Positions 27,960-37,869 of a DNA stretch of 64,000 nucleotides are shown here, piece after piece. Every line of letters begins with the position of its first letter. The first letter of the stretch is position 1. Under the pieces are notes generated by a model. The model did not search any database, was not told where the DNA came from, and saw only the letters and a program-made list of their open reading frames with translations. This DNA is from Streptococcus infantis (GTDB lineage: Bacteria; Bacillota; Bacilli; Lactobacillales; Streptococcaceae): positions 1 through 64,000 of the forward strand of contig NZ_JAHZPU010000008.1 in assembly GCF_019929575.1 (NCBI RefSeq), in the 5' to 3' direction. The translations under genes were made by a program, and so were the position numbers.

Positions 27960-28564
27960 TGGAAGAAACAATTATTAAATGGAGTAGTAAGAAAATCGTT
28001 TTGAGCTTTGTTCTTTACCTACTAGAATTGGCTCTTCTACTTTGGATCTTTTCGTTTTTGCTGAGCTATCCCGAAGAACCACCTATGGGATTGGTGGCTT
28101 TAATTCTCTTTATTGTTTTCTTAATCATCATCGTTGGCTTCATTTTGTATCAACGTTTGCGACTGCTTTTTTCTGATAAAGAGTATTTGAAATGTACGGC
28201 TCAAGGATTTTTCTATAAACCATATCCAAAGAAAGACTGGCAGTTTTATTCTTGGGGACAAGTTGAAAACTTTGCCCTCACGAGAATTAAAGGTAGTAGA
28301 CATTCAAGTGATTTTTATATGATTGAGGTTCATTTTTTTGATCGAGAACTTTTGAAAAGTACCTCTTTATGGGGACGTCTACGAACTAGGTTTACTACCA
28401 AGAAGAATTCAAACGTTTTGAAAATTCCAATCTATTTACTAGATGTCGGATTGCCAAAGAGGGTATTTGAAACCATGTCTTACTTTGAGCGAGAATGGCG
28501 CATCCAACAGAATCGTCAACGGAATCAAACTTCTAAAAGCAAAAAGAAGGAAAGATTTCATTAA
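27959..28564 (+). CDS. Two-helix membrane protein, PH-like C-terminal domain, unknown function
   Basis: A 201-aa protein with two membrane helices (about 14-35 and 44-66) followed by a soluble beta-rich part (about 70-175) and a very basic tail (RQRNQTSKSKKKERF). The layout resembles the STM3941-type and other small membrane proteins with PH-like domains, but I do not recognise it firmly. Its ATG overlaps the ABC-F stop (TAATG), which makes it real and co-translated. No functional motif is visible. Confidence 0.75.
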   Translation: MEETIIKWSSKKIVLSFVLYLLELALLLWIFSFLLSYPEEPPMGLVALILFIVFLIIIVGFILYQRLRLLFSDKEYLKCTAQGFFYKPYPKKDWQFYSWGQVENFALTRIKGSRHSSDFYMIEVHFFDRELLKSTSLWGRLRTRFTTKKNSNVLKIPIYLLDVGLPKRVFETMSYFEREWRIQQNRQRNQTSKSKKKERFH

Positions 28565-28645
28565 ACGATCAATAGTTACAGATCAGATTAGAAGCCTTGG
28601 ACTCAGTTTCCAGGGTTTCTTTCTATTTCTCTTTTTTAAGAATTA

Positions 28646-28654
28646 TGGTATAAT
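28646..28654 (+). promoter_or_regulatory. Promoter of apt (extended -10)
   Basis: TGGTATAAT, a perfect extended -10, 32 bases upstream of the apt ATG. Confidence 0.65.
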
Positions 28655-28686
28655 AGGGAGTAAAAACTTAAAAAGAAAGAAATGCT

Positions 28687-29199
28687 ATGAACTTAAAAGA
28701 TTACATTGCAAGTATTGAAAATTATCCACAAGAAGGAATTACATTCCGTGACATCAGCCCCTTAATGGCAAACGGCAATGCCTACAGCTATGCTGTTCGT
28801 GAAATTGTTCAATATGCTACTGACAAAAAGATCGATATGATCGTAGGACCAGAAGCGCGTGGATTTATCGTTGGATGTCCAGTCGCTTTTGAGTTGGGAA
28901 TTGGTTTTGCTCCTGTGCGTAAACCAGGGAAATTGCCACGCGAAGTCATTTCAGCTGACTACGAAAAAGAATATGGTGTTGATACTTTGACCATGCACGC
29001 AGATGCTATCAAACCAGGTCAACGTGTTCTGATCGTCGATGACCTTTTGGCAACAGGTGGTACTGTGAAAGCAACCATCGAAATGATTGAAAAACTTGGT
29101 GGTATCGTAGCTGGTTGTGCCTTCTTGATTGAGCTTGATGAGCTTAAAGGCCGTGAAGCTATCGGAGATTACGATTATAAAGTGCTTATGCATTATTAA
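28687..29199 (+). CDS. apt: Adenine phosphoribosyltransferase
   Basis: Salvages adenine to AMP with PRPP. The 170-aa length is typical. The PRPP-binding loop [14 protein letters not shown] (about 115-128), the [10 protein letters not shown] segment (about 56-65) and the substrate-loop RKPGKLPRE (about 78-86) are all present. An extended -10 promoter and a terminator flank it, so it is monocistronic. RBS AAAGAAAG is modest. Confidence 0.96.
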   Translation: MNLKDYIASIENYPQEGITFRDISPLMANGNAYSYAVREIVQYATDKKIDMIVGPEARGFIVGCPVAFELGIGFAPVRKPGKLPREVISADYEKEYGVDTLTMHADAIKPGQRVLIVDDLLATGGTVKATIEMIEKLGGIVAGCAFLIELDELKGREAIGDYDYKVLMHY

Positions 29200-29202
29200 T
29201 GA

Positions 29203-29229
29203 AAAACAGTCCCTAGGGCTGTTTTCTCT
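29203..29229 (+). terminator. Terminator after apt
   Basis: AAAACAG / CTGTTTT arms around the self-complementary CCCTAGGG, followed by CTCTT. Confidence 0.8.
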
Positions 29230-29271
29230 TCATCTGATATAAAAAAAGGCTATATCTAGTTAGAGAAAAAC

Positions 29272-29305
29272 TATAATTGAAAACTATATCTTCTTACAGT
29301 ATAAT
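29272..29305 (+). promoter_or_regulatory. metA promoter with MtaR/MetR-type methionine box
   Basis: TTGAAA (29277-29282) and TATAAT (29300-29305) are spaced by exactly 17 bp. Positions 29272-29288 (17 bases) match the streptococcal MtaR/MetR box TATAGTTTSAAACTATA, as I recall it, at 14 of 17 positions. The box covers the -35. This fits a methionine-responsive LysR regulator acting on metA. Confidence 0.7.
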
Positions 29306-29391
29306 AAAGGGAAGGACTTTCGTCAGCTGATTTTTCATTTGACGACTGTATGTTCGTTTGAGCCTAGAATTGATACAGTAAGGAGATTTCC

Positions 29392-30336
29392 ATGCCGATT
29401 CGAATTGATAAAAAATTACCAGCAGTTGAGATTTTACGAACGGAAAATATTTTCGTCATGGATGACCAGAGGGCGGCTCATCAGGATATTCGACCACTGA
29501 AAATTCTGATTTTAAACTTGATGCCACAGAAGATGGTTACAGAGACTCAGCTTTTACGACATTTAGCTAATACTCCTTTGCAGTTAGATATTGATTTCTT
29601 ATATATGGAAAGTCATCAGTCGAAAACAACTCGTTCTGAGCATATGGAGACTTTTTATAAGACCTTCTCGGAAGTTCAAGACCAGTATTTTGATGGCTTG
29701 ATTATCACAGGAGCGCCGGTTGAGCATCTTCCTTTTGAAGAAGTGGACTATTGGGAGGAATTTACTCAGGTCATCGATTGGTCAAAGACTCATGTTTTTT
29801 CAACCCTGCATATTTGCTGGGGAGCACAGGCTGGCCTCTACTATCGTTACGGCGTAGATAAACACCAGATGGCTCAAAAGCTTTCGGGAATTTATCCTCA
29901 GGATGTTTTAAAAGAAGGTCATCTTTTGCTGAGAGGTTTTGATGACTTGTATGTGTCTCCTCATTCTCGTCATACAGAAATTCTCAAAGAAGACATTGTA
30001 AATAAAACCAATCTAGAGATTTTAGCATCTGGAAAAGAGGTGGGAATCTCTATCCTTGCAAGCCGAGATTTAAGAGAAGTTTATAGCTTTGGGCATTTAG
30101 AGTATGATCGTGATACCCTAGCGAAAGAATATTTTAGAGATCTAGATGCTGGTTTAGATCCCCATATACCAGAAAATTATTTCAAAAATGATGACATCCA
30201 TGAACTTCCTTGTATGCGTTGGAGTTCCTCAGCAGCTCTCTTTTTCAGTAACTGGGTAAATTATGCAGTTTACCAAGAAACGCCTTTTGAGTGGAAGAGT
30301 GCAGAAGAAGATGTGTCTCATTTTGGATATTTATAA
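29392..30336 (+). CDS. metA: Homoserine O-acyltransferase MetA
   Basis: Acylates homoserine as the first committed step of methionine synthesis. The 314-aa protein has the class I glutamine-amidotransferase-like fold with the nucleophile Cys in HICWGAQAG (about 140-148) and the His/Glu dyad in GHLEYDRDT (about 234-242). Many Gram-positive MetA proteins use acetyl-CoA rather than succinyl-CoA; the deciding residue cannot be judged reliably here. RBS AAGGAG precedes the ATG. A methionine-type regulatory box overlaps its promoter. dnaD follows closely. Confidence 0.94.
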   Translation: MPIRIDKKLPAVEILRTENIFVMDDQRAAHQDIRPLKILILNLMPQKMVTETQLLRHLANTPLQLDIDFLYMESHQSKTTRSEHMETFYKTFSEVQDQYFDGLIITGAPVEHLPFEEVDYWEEFTQVIDWSKTHVFSTLHICWGAQAGLYYRYGVDKHQMAQKLSGIYPQDVLKEGHLLLRGFDDLYVSPHSRHTEILKEDIVNKTNLEILASGKEVGISILASRDLREVYSFGHLEYDRDTLAKEYFRDLDAGLDPHIPENYFKNDDIHELPCMRWSSSAALFFSNWVNYAVYQETPFEWKSAEEDVSHFGYL

Positions 30337-30344
30337 GAGGAATT

Positions 30345-31019
30345 ATGACATATTTAGATGCTTTCAAATCAGGGAATTTGGTACTACCAAGTGCTCTGCT
30401 CTTAAACTACAATCAACTTTTCTCATCAAGCGATGATTTCTTAGTTTGGCAATTCTTTTACCTACAAAATACAACAGCTTTAGGGGAATTGTCCCCAAGC
30501 CAGATTGCTGAGAAAATTGGCAAGCAAGTTTTTGAAGTCAATCAAGCGATTTCACGCTTGACCGAAAAAGGCTTACTCCAATATCGTACGATTGAACTCA
30601 ATGGAGAAATAGAAGTTATTTTTGATGCGACTTTGGCTTTAGAGCGCTTAGACCAACTTTTTGAAAAGCAAGAACCAAGCCAAGTGGCACCCGCTAAAAA
30701 TGATTTGAAAGACTTAGTGGAAACCTTCCAACAAGAACTAGGGCGCCTCTTGAGTCCTTTTGAGATTGAAGATTTAGAAAAGAGTTTGAAAGAAGACGGA
30801 ACCAGTGCGGACCTGATCAAAGAGGCTCTACGTGAGGCCGTTTTGAATGGAAAACCAAATTGGAAGTATATCCAAGCTATCCTACGGAACTGGCGTCATG
30901 AAGGCATTAAGAGTGTAGTCCAGGTAGAGGCGAAGCGTCAGGATAGAGAAGCGACTAATCCTCAAAATGTTCAAGTTTCTGCAGATTTTCAAAATGCTAT
31001 GGATCTTTGGAAAGACTAA
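30345..31019 (+). CDS. dnaD: DnaD family replication initiation protein
   Basis: A 224-aa primosomal protein with an N-terminal winged-helix DDBH1 domain (about 1-110) and a C-terminal DDBH2 domain (about 130-195). The C-terminal NWKYIQAILRNW (about 179-190) is the family YxxxILxxW-type signature. DnaD helps load the replicative helicase. The start is set at the ATG at 30345 after AGAGGAATT, 8 bp beyond the metA stop; an upstream in-frame ATG at 30291 lies inside metA and is rejected. Closed by a terminator. Confidence 0.92.
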   Translation: MTYLDAFKSGNLVLPSALLLNYNQLFSSSDDFLVWQFFYLQNTTALGELSPSQIAEKIGKQVFEVNQAISRLTEKGLLQYRTIELNGEIEVIFDATLALERLDQLFEKQEPSQVAPAKNDLKDLVETFQQELGRLLSPFEIEDLEKSLKEDGTSADLIKEALREAVLNGKPNWKYIQAILRNWRHEGIKSVVQVEAKRQDREATNPQNVQVSADFQNAMDLWKD

Positions 31020-31038
31020 ACTTAAGTATTGATAATAG

Positions 31039-31087
31039 AAAAAATGCCTACAGGCTAGAATGAAAATCTAGCTTGTGGGCATTTTTT
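31039..31087 (+). terminator. Terminator after dnaD
   Basis: AAAAAATGCC / GGCATTTTTT outer arms and CTAGA / TCTAG inner arms form a long hairpin with G-U pairs, ending in a T-run. Confidence 0.82.
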
Positions 31088-31095
31088 GTGTGTTT

Positions 31096-31210
31096 TATAC
31101 TCAATGAAAATCAAAGAGCAAACTAGGAAGCGAGCCACCGGTTGCTCAAAGCACTGCTTTGAGGTTGTAGATGGAAGCTGACGTGGTTTGAAGAGATTTT
31201 CGAAGAGTAT
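31096..31210 (-). repeat. BOX-type repeat, internally shortened
   Basis: On the minus strand the element begins ATACTCTTCGAAAATCTC and ends at TGATTTTCATTGAGTATA, the boxA and boxC ends of pneumococcal BOX elements. The middle segment holding the typical GTCGCCTTGCCGTA is missing, so it is about 35 bp shorter than the copy at 57223. It sits between the convergent dnaD and amylase genes. Confidence 0.8.
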
Positions 31211-31217
31211 TAATTGA

Positions 31218-32669
31218 TTAGTCAACCAGTCCCCATACACTAAGAGAGCGTTCTGTAACTGGAAAATCTCCATACCCTTCAGCATTAATCGTTACTTGGT
31301 CAGGATGATTTCCTAGTAAATCAACAAAGGTTTGGTCAGTCCATTCTTGACCGACGAACATGGTTTTAGAGTTTGCTTGGGCATTAGAAATCACGATGGC
31401 AAGTGGTGATTGATTTTCAGCTCCTGAACGGACCCAACCGATACAATTAGGGTCATCAAAGTAGTCTGTTTGCTCTCCATAAGCCAACTCTTTTCGAATA
31501 GCTAGCAAACGGTCAAGAACATCTTTGAAATCTTGCTGAGCATATTGACCAGAAATACCATAGTAGTCTCCGTAAAAGACGCATGGGAGTCCCTGCTCTC
31601 GCAAAAGAATGAGGGCGTAGGCTGCTGGTTTAAACCATTCTTCAACAGTGGATTCAAGAGCTTGGCCACGTTGAGTATCATGGTTATCGACAAAGGTTAC
31701 AGCTCGGTCTGGATTGAGTTGAACTAGACTATCCTCAAAGATGGTTGTCAAATCATATTCTTCTCCAGATTTACTTGCTTCAAAGAGATTTTGGTGAAGG
31801 CGAACATCGACAAGGTCAAAGCGTTCTTCAATTTTTTCAAGGTAGTCCAGATTTGCTTCCTTGTCTGGATTCCAGAATTCTCCAAAGACATAGAAATCTT
31901 GGCCATATTTTTCTTTGATATCGCGAATGAAATTGCGCATAAAGAAAGAGTCAATGTGTTTAACTGCATCCAAACGGAAACCAGCTACACCAGTTGTTTC
32001 CATAAACCAATCTGCCCAGTCGTAGATATTTTTTATCACTTCAGGATGTTTGAAATCTAGATCAGCATACATGAGATAGTCGTAATTGCCATTCTCATTG
32101 TCGACTAATTCCTCATGAGCCCAGCCTTTGTTGTCTCCCTGTATCAGATAGATCCCAGATTTACGGCGTTTAGCATCGTAGTCAGTTCCAGTAAAGTGGT
32201 ACCAGTGCCAGTGGAAGTCATTGTAGGTATTTTGTCGTCCCTCAAAGGTAAAGCCTGTCCAGCCATTGATGGTAAAAGGTTCTCCTAGTTCTACAGTTCG
32301 ATCTTCTGGATCCACTTCTATTACTTGGAAAGATTCTAAATGGTCAGCGGCTGCCTTATGATTTAAGACGATATCAGCCATTGGTTGAATCCCATGAGAT
32401 TTTAAAGTTTGAATGGCGTGAAGAAAGTCTTCTTTAAAGCCATACTTGGTACGTACAGTACCCTTCTGATTAAATTCGCCAAGGTCGAATAGATCATATA
32501 CTCCATAACCAACATCTTTTTCATTTGTTGCCTTGAAGGCAGGGGGCATCCAAATGTGACTAATGCCTAAGTTGGCTAGGTGTTCAGCGTCGTCAGCGAG
32601 GCGTGTCCAGTGCTGACCGTCGTGGGGGAGATACCACTCAAAATATTGCATTAGGGTTTGATTTTTCAT
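31218..32669 (-). CDS. Cytoplasmic alpha-amylase
   Basis: GH13 enzyme hydrolysing alpha-1,4-glucans or maltodextrins. The 483-aa protein has no signal peptide, so it acts inside the cell. Catalytic-site regions are ADIVLNHKA (about 100-108), GFRLDAVKHID (about 229-239, nucleophile Asp), FGEFWN (about 261-266, acid/base Glu) and FVDNHDTQ (about 325-332). Length and motifs fit the bacterial intracellular/AmyS type. RBS AGAGGAT precedes the ATG. A CcpA cre site over its promoter implies repression by preferred sugars. Confidence 0.94.
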   Translation of the reverse strand: MKNQTLMQYFEWYLPHDGQHWTRLADDAEHLANLGISHIWMPPAFKATNEKDVGYGVYDLFDLGEFNQKGTVRTKYGFKEDFLHAIQTLKSHGIQPMADIVLNHKAAADHLESFQVIEVDPEDRTVELGEPFTINGWTGFTFEGRQNTYNDFHWHWYHFTGTDYDAKRRKSGIYLIQGDNKGWAHEELVDNENGNYDYLMYADLDFKHPEVIKNIYDWADWFMETTGVAGFRLDAVKHIDSFFMRNFIRDIKEKYGQDFYVFGEFWNPDKEANLDYLEKIEERFDLVDVRLHQNLFEASKSGEEYDLTTIFEDSLVQLNPDRAVTFVDNHDTQRGQALESTVEEWFKPAAYALILLREQGLPCVFYGDYYGISGQYAQQDFKDVLDRLLAIRKELAYGEQTDYFDDPNCIGWVRSGAENQSPLAIVISNAQANSKTMFVGQEWTDQTFVDLLGNHPDQVTINAEGYGDFPVTERSLSVWGLVD

Positions 32670-32701
32670 AGTTGATCCTCTTACTTACAGTGATGAGAAT
32701 T

Positions 32702-32740
32702 ATTGTAGCATAAAGCTAAAGAATATGCAAACGTTTGCGT
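32702..32740 (-). promoter_or_regulatory. Amylase promoter with CcpA cre site
   Basis: On the minus strand TGCTACAAT (-10 hexamer at 32702-32707) is an extended -10, and TTGCAT at 32725-32730 is the -35 with 17-bp spacing. Positions 32725-32740 hold a near-perfect catabolite-responsive element with the palindrome GCAAACGTTTGC at 32727-32738. The cre overlaps the -35, so CcpA binding should block RNA polymerase. Confidence 0.85.
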
Positions 32741-32879
32741 TATAATTAAACTCTTTGAATTTTATGTCTATTTTTCAACTAGAAGTGTTGAAATACTATA
32801 AAAGAAAAATAGTAGGACTAATGGGAGGAAGAATTCTCTCAGATAGGGTAGGATGATGGATGAATCAATAGTTTCTATT

Positions 32880-32908
32880 TTGTGAATTGTCACAAAATTT
32901 GTTATAAT
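32880..32908 (+). promoter_or_regulatory. Promoter of the rlmI-like gene, probably leaderless
   Basis: TGTTATAAT (32900-32908) is a perfect extended -10, with TTGTGA (32880-32885) as a 4/6 -35 at 17-bp spacing. The ATG follows after 7 bases and no RBS is present. Confidence 0.68.
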
Positions 32909-32915
32909 AGTATTT

Positions 32916-34079
32916 ATGAATAAAGTATTCGTCAGTAGACGTGTTGAAAAAAAACTAAACCAAGGTCTAGTACTTTTGGAGGAAATTGATTTTCCAGAAC
33001 TATCTGAAACTAATCAAGAAGTTGAGTTATTTAGTCAAAACAAGCAGTTTTTGGGAAAGGCCTACTTATCTCGTCAAAATAAGGGGATTGGTTGGTTTGT
33101 AACCAACCAGAAGCTTTCTTTTAACCAAAAATTCTTTGAAAGTTTGTTTGAAAAAGCCAAACAAAAACGTTCTTCTTACTATCAAGATGAGTTGACAACT
33201 GCCTTTCGTTTGTTTAATCAAGAAGGTGATGGTTTTGGTGGAATGACTTTGGATCTCTATGGAGATTATGTTGTTTTCTCCTGGTATAACTCCTATGTCT
33301 ATGGGCTACGCCAACAGATCCTAGCAGCCTTTGCTCAGGTTTTCCCTGAAGTCTTAGGTGTCTATGAAAAGATTCGTTTTAAAGGTCTAGACTATGAGTC
33401 TGCCCATATCTATGGTCAAGAAGCACCAGAAAATTTTACAGTTCTTGAGAATGGAGTTCTCTATCAAGTCTTTATGAATGACGGTCTTATGACAGGCATC
33501 TTCTTGGACCAACATGAAGTGCGTGGTAGCTTGGTTGATGGTTTAGCTATGGGGAAATCCTTGCTTAATATGTTTTCCTACACAGCAGCTTTTTCAGTTG
33601 CTGCAGCAATGGGAGGAGCTAGTGAAACAACCTCTGTAGACCTAGCCAAACGTTCGAGAGAACTGTCAGAAGCTCATTTTCATGCCAATGGACTCAGTCT
33701 TGACAATCATCGTTTTATTGTTATGGATGTCTTTGAATACTTTAAATACGCTAAACGTAAGGGCTTGTCTTATGATGTAATCGTTCTTGATCCACCTAGC
33801 TTTGCCCGTAATAAAAAGCAAACTTTCTCTGTAGCTAAGGACTATCACAAGTTGATTTCCCAGAGTTTAGAGATTTTAAATCCGGGAGGTATGATCATTG
33901 CTAGCACCAATGCTGCCAATGTTTCCCGTCAAAAATTTATAGAACAAATCGACAAAGGATTTGCAGGAAGAAAGTACCAGGTTCTTAATAAATATGGACT
34001 TCCAGCAGACTTTGTCTACAATGAAAAAGATGAAAGTAGTAATTACCTTAAGGTGATTAGCATGAAGGTAACTAAATGA
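32916..34079 (+). CDS. Class I rRNA large-subunit methyltransferase (RlmI-like, PUA + Rossmann)
   Basis: A 387-aa SAM-dependent methyltransferase of the RlmI/YwbD type (5-methylcytosine in 23S rRNA in E. coli). It has an N-terminal PUA-like domain (about 1-70), a central EEHEH-type domain (about 75-185) and a Rossmann domain with [15 protein letters not shown] (about 215-229), SVDLAKRS (about 240-247) and the catalytic-site [11 protein letters not shown] (about 289-299). The start has no RBS and sits 7 bases after a perfect extended -10. It overlaps aroD by 4 bases, so the aromatic operon may be read from this promoter. Confidence 0.9.
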   Translation: MNKVFVSRRVEKKLNQGLVLLEEIDFPELSETNQEVELFSQNKQFLGKAYLSRQNKGIGWFVTNQKLSFNQKFFESLFEKAKQKRSSYYQDELTTAFRLFNQEGDGFGGMTLDLYGDYVVFSWYNSYVYGLRQQILAAFAQVFPEVLGVYEKIRFKGLDYESAHIYGQEAPENFTVLENGVLYQVFMNDGLMTGIFLDQHEVRGSLVDGLAMGKSLLNMFSYTAAFSVAAAMGGASETTSVDLAKRSRELSEAHFHANGLSLDNHRFIVMDVFEYFKYAKRKGLSYDVIVLDPPSFARNKKQTFSVAKDYHKLISQSLEILNPGGMIIASTNAANVSRQKFIEQIDKGFAGRKYQVLNKYGLPADFVYNEKDESSNYLKVISMKVTK

Positions 34080-34753
34080 AATTAGTCGTTTCAGTAATGC
34101 CAAAGAGTTTAGAAGAGGCGCAAGGAATCGATGCCATGCGGTATATCGATGCTGATATCATTGAGTGGCGTGCCGACTTCCTACCAAAGGAAGCTATTTT
34201 ACAGGTAGCTCCAGCTATTTTTGAAAAATTTGCAGGTCGCGAACTCCTCTTCACCCTACGTACTCGTGCTGAGGGAGGCGAGATCGATTTGGATTCGGCA
34301 GAGTATGTACAAATTATCAAAGATGTAGCTCAACTCTATCAACCTGAATATATCGATTTTGAGTATTTCTCCCATAAGGATGTTTTTGAAGAGATGCTTG
34401 ATTTTCCAAATCTAGTCTTGAGTTATCATAATTTCCAAGAAACTCCAGAGAATATGATGGAAATCTTATCCGAGCTTACCAGCCTAACGCCCAAAGTGGT
34501 TAAAGTATCGGTTATGGCTCATACAGAACAAGATGTATTGGACCTTATGAACTTTACACGTGGCTTTAAAACACTGAACCCAGAACAAGAATATGTGACG
34601 ATTTCTATGGGGAAAGTGGGCAAGGTTTCTCGTATTACTTCAGATGTGACAGGTTCTAGCTGGTCTTTTGCAAGTCTGGACGAAGCCAGTGCTCCAGGAC
34701 AGATTTCACTTTCTAGCATGAAAAAAATTAGGGAGATACTAAATGAAGATTGA
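34076..34753 (+). CDS. aroD: 3-Dehydroquinate dehydratase, type I
   Basis: Third step of the shikimate pathway, through a Schiff-base lysine. The 225-aa protein has EWRADFL (about 32-38), [10 protein letters not shown] (about 61-70), the catalytic His in LSYHNF (about 117-122) and the Schiff-base Lys in VKVSVMAH (about 141-148). Its ATG overlaps the methyltransferase stop (ATGA), and its stop overlaps aroE, so it is embedded in the operon. Confidence 0.95.
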   Translation: MKLVVSVMPKSLEEAQGIDAMRYIDADIIEWRADFLPKEAILQVAPAIFEKFAGRELLFTLRTRAEGGEIDLDSAEYVQIIKDVAQLYQPEYIDFEYFSHKDVFEEMLDFPNLVLSYHNFQETPENMMEILSELTSLTPKVVKVSVMAHTEQDVLDLMNFTRGFKTLNPEQEYVTISMGKVGKVSRITSDVTGSSWSFASLDEASAPGQISLSSMKKIREILNED

Positions 34754-35600
34754 TGGCTACACACGTTTAGCAGCTGTAGTCGCCAATCCTATCAAACACT
34801 CCATTTCACCTTTCATTCACAACAGAGCTTTTGAGGCAACTCATACCAATGGGGTTTATCTTGCTTGGGAGATAGAAGGAACAGACTTGGCAGAAACAGT
34901 TGCCAACATTCGTCGTTACCAGATGTTTGGAATCAATCTTTCTATGCCCTACAAGGAGCAGGTGATTCCTTACTTAGATCAATTGAGTGAAGAAGCTCGT
35001 TTAATTGGAGCTGTCAATACAGTGGTGAATCGAGATGGAACTTTAATCGGATATAACACAGATGGCAAGGGATTCTTTAAGAGCTTGCCTTCTTTTAAAA
35101 TATCTGGGAAAAGAATGGTCTTGTTAGGAGCAGGCGGTGCAGCCAAGGCAATTTTGGCACAGGCAATCTTGGATGGAGTCAGTCAAGTTTCTGTCTTTGT
35201 TCGTTCGGGTTCAATAGAAAAAACAAGACCTTACTTAGAAAAATTACAAAATGAAACAGGGTTTAAAGTAGATTTATTTGCTTTAGAAGATGTTTCTGAA
35301 CTGCAAGCAAGGATAACTGATTTGGATTTACTGGTAAATGCGACCAGTGTGGGTATGGATGGAGTATCTCAGCCAATCCCAACAAGTATCCTTTTACCAG
35401 AGAAGCTTTTGGTAGCTGATGTGATATATAAACCCTTTGAGACACCATTTTTAAAGTGGGCAAGAAACCAGGGCAATCACGCTGTTAATGGCCTAGCCAT
35501 GTTGCTTTACCAAGCAGCTGAAGCTTTTCAGTTATGGACTGGCAAGGAAATGCCAACCGATCAAATCTGGGAATTACTAAAACAAAAGTATCAAAAATGA
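34743..35600 (+). CDS. aroE: Shikimate 5-dehydrogenase
   Basis: NADP-dependent reduction of 3-dehydroshikimate to shikimate. The 285-aa protein has the substrate site [13 protein letters not shown] (about 16-28), the catalytic Lys in SMPYKEQV (about 67-74), the Rossmann loop [11 protein letters not shown] (about 122-132) and NATSVGMDG (about 198-206). It overlaps the aroD end by 11 bp in another frame with RBS GGGAGAT, showing coupling. Confidence 0.95.
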   Translation: MKIDGYTRLAAVVANPIKHSISPFIHNRAFEATHTNGVYLAWEIEGTDLAETVANIRRYQMFGINLSMPYKEQVIPYLDQLSEEARLIGAVNTVVNRDGTLIGYNTDGKGFFKSLPSFKISGKRMVLLGAGGAAKAILAQAILDGVSQVSVFVRSGSIEKTRPYLEKLQNETGFKVDLFALEDVSELQARITDLDLLVNATSVGMDGVSQPIPTSILLPEKLLVADVIYKPFETPFLKWARNQGNHAVNGLAMLLYQAAEAFQLWTGKEMPTDQIWELLKQKYQK

Positions 35601-35616
35601 AAAAAGGAGAACTGCT

Positions 35617-36684
35617 ATGAAAATCAGAATAGACCTTCCCCACCATCCTTATGATATTCAGATTGAAAAAGGATGCTTGTCTCAAGCAGGAAAATGGTTG
35701 CGGGAACTTTGGCAACCGCAAAAAGTCGTTATTATTACCGATAACCATGTGGCTTCTCTCTATGCAGAAAAAGTTAAATTGAGCCTAGAGGATGCTGGTT
35801 TTCAAGTGGCAGTTTTTGACTTTCTAGAGGGTGAAGAGCGAAAAAATCTAACCACAGTTCAAAAGGCTTATGAATTTCTAGTTAAGCAAGACTTGACTCG
35901 CAGTGACGGCATCGTAGCTTTAGGTGGTGGTGTCGTTGGTGATTTGGCTGGCTTTGTAGCCTCAACCTATATGCGAGGTATTCACTTTGTTCAAATTCCG
36001 ACCAGTTTGACTGCTCAAGTGGACTCTTCAATCGGTGGTAAGACAGGAGTAAATACTCCTTTTGCCAAGAATATGGTGGGAACTTTTGCCCAACCAGACG
36101 GCGTTTTGATTGATCCAACCGTTCTTGAAACCTTAGGTAAGAGAGAGTTGATTGAAGGAATGGGTGAAGTCATCAAGTATGGCTTAATTGAAGATCCAGA
36201 ACTCTGGGACTTATTATCTGAAATGGATGGTTCTGTAGAGAGTATTTTGGAACATTCAGAGAGTTTGATTGAGCATTCTTGCCAGGTCAAGCGCAAGATG
36301 GTAGTTGAGGATGAATTGGACAATGGCATTCGTCTGTATCTCAATTTTGGTCATACCATTGGCCATGCTATCGAAGCGACTGCTGGTTATGGACGTGTCA
36401 TGCATGGTGAGGCAGTAGCGATGGGAATGGTTCAGGTCTCCAAAGTAGCAGAGGAAAAAGGCCTCATGCCAGCTGGGATCACTCAGTCTATCCGAGAAAT
36501 GTGTCAGAAATTTGGCCTTCCTGTGGATTATGAAAACTGGGATGTTGATAAGCTTTATCAGGCCTTGACTCATGATAAAAAAGCGCGTGGGAACACCATG
36601 AAATTAGTTTTGGTACCAGAACTTGGTTCAGCCACCATTCACCCAGTTTCTCTCGAAGAAATGAAAGATTACCTAGTAAAATAA
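35617..36684 (+). CDS. aroB: 3-Dehydroquinate synthase
   Basis: Second step of the shikimate pathway, converting DAHP to 3-dehydroquinate using NAD and a divalent metal. The 355-aa protein has [19 protein letters not shown] (about 105-123), [16 protein letters not shown] (about 127-142), the metal ligands including Glu in EVIKYG (about 183-188) and the His residues in [11 protein letters not shown] (about 245-255) and [22 protein letters not shown] is strong, and aroC follows 9 bp later. Confidence 0.96.
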   Translation: MKIRIDLPHHPYDIQIEKGCLSQAGKWLRELWQPQKVVIITDNHVASLYAEKVKLSLEDAGFQVAVFDFLEGEERKNLTTVQKAYEFLVKQDLTRSDGIVALGGGVVGDLAGFVASTYMRGIHFVQIPTSLTAQVDSSIGGKTGVNTPFAKNMVGTFAQPDGVLIDPTVLETLGKRELIEGMGEVIKYGLIEDPELWDLLSEMDGSVESILEHSESLIEHSCQVKRKMVVEDELDNGIRLYLNFGHTIGHAIEATAGYGRVMHGEAVAMGMVQVSKVAEEKGLMPAGITQSIREMCQKFGLPVDYENWDVDKLYQALTHDKKARGNTMKLVLVPELGSATIHPVSLEEMKDYLVK

Positions 36685-36693
36685 GGAGAATGT

Positions 36694-37860
36694 ATGAGAT
36701 ATTTAACAGCAGGAGAATCACACGGTCCTCGTCTGACAGCAATTATTGAAGGAATCCCAGCAGGCCTTCCTTTGACTGCCGAGGATATCAATGAGGATCT
36801 CAAACGTCGTCAAGGTGGCTACGGCCGTGGTGGTCGCATGAAGATTGAGAGTGATCAGGTTGTCTTTACTTCTGGCGTTCGCCACGGGAAGACGACAGGG
36901 GCTCCCATTACCATGGATGTCATTAACAAAGACCACCAAAAATGGCTAGATATCATGTCTGCCGAGGATATTGAAGATAAACTTAAAAGTAAACGAAAAA
37001 TCACACATCCTCGTCCAGGTCACGCAGACTTGGTTGGGGGCATCAAATACCGCTTTGATGATTTGCGAAATTCCCTAGAACGTTCATCTGCTCGTGAAAC
37101 GACTATGCGAGTAGCAGTCGGGGCTGTGGCCAAGCGTTTATTGGCTGAGCTTGATATTGAAATTGCCAACCATGTTGTTGTCTTTGGTGGTAAGGAAATC
37201 GATGTTCCAGAAAACTTAACAGTCGCAGAGATTAAAAAACTAGCTGCCCAGTCAGAAGTTTCTATCGTCAACCAAGAACGTGAGCAGGAAATCAAGGACT
37301 ATATTGATCAGATTAAACGTGATGGAGATACCATCGGTGGTGTTGTCGAAACAGTTGTCGGTGGCATTCCAGTTGGTCTGGGATCCTATGTCCAATGGGA
37401 TCGCAAACTAGATGCAAGATTAGCTCAAGCGGTTGTCTCCATCAATGCCTTTAAGGGTGTGGAGTTTGGACTAGGCTTTAAAGCAGGTTATCTCAAGGGT
37501 AGCCAAGTCATGGATGAAATCCTCTGGTCACAAGAAGATGGCTATACTCGTCGTACCAATAATCTTGGAGGTTTCGAAGGTGGTATGACCAATGGTCAAC
37601 CGATTATTGTTCGTGGGGTTATGAAACCAATTCCAACTCTCTATAAACCATTGATGAGCGTTGATATTGAAACCCATGAACCTTATAAGGCAACGGTGGA
37701 GAGAAGTGATCCAACTGCTCTTCCAGCAGCAGGTGTCGTTATGGAAGCAGTCGTAGCAACAGTTTTGGCTCAGGAAATCCTTGAGAAATTCTCCTCTGAT
37801 AATCTGGAAGAATTAAAAGAGACTGTTGCAAAACATCGGGAGTATACAAAGAATTATTAA
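36694..37860 (+). CDS. aroC: Chorismate synthase
   Basis: Makes chorismate from EPSP using reduced FMN. The 388-aa protein opens with the signature TAGESHGP (about 5-12) and has [12 protein letters not shown] (about 38-49), [12 protein letters not shown] (about 110-121), [10 protein letters not shown] and the late [10 protein letters not shown]-like [13 protein letters not shown] (about 337-349). RBS TAAGGAGAA precedes the ATG. The flavin reductase that supplies FMNH2 is not in this operon. Confidence 0.97.
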   Translation: MRYLTAGESHGPRLTAIIEGIPAGLPLTAEDINEDLKRRQGGYGRGGRMKIESDQVVFTSGVRHGKTTGAPITMDVINKDHQKWLDIMSAEDIEDKLKSKRKITHPRPGHADLVGGIKYRFDDLRNSLERSSARETTMRVAVGAVAKRLLAELDIEIANHVVVFGGKEIDVPENLTVAEIKKLAAQSEVSIVNQEREQEIKDYIDQIKRDGDTIGGVVETVVGGIPVGLGSYVQWDRKLDARLAQAVVSINAFKGVEFGLGFKAGYLKGSQVMDEILWSQEDGYTRRTNNLGGFEGGMTNGQPIIVRGVMKPIPTLYKPLMSVDIETHEPYKATVERSDPTALPAAGVVMEAVVATVLAQEILEKFSSDNLEELKETVAKHREYTKNY

Positions 37861-37869
37861 GGAGTTCTT

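Noticed and set aside
28443-28718. 91-codon open frame across the end of the membrane protein gene and the apt start
   Set aside because: Out-of-frame shadow that runs through the apt promoter and RBS.
31055-31285. 76-codon minus-strand open frame near the amylase end
   Set aside because: It covers the BOX repeat and the amylase 3' end, with no RBS.
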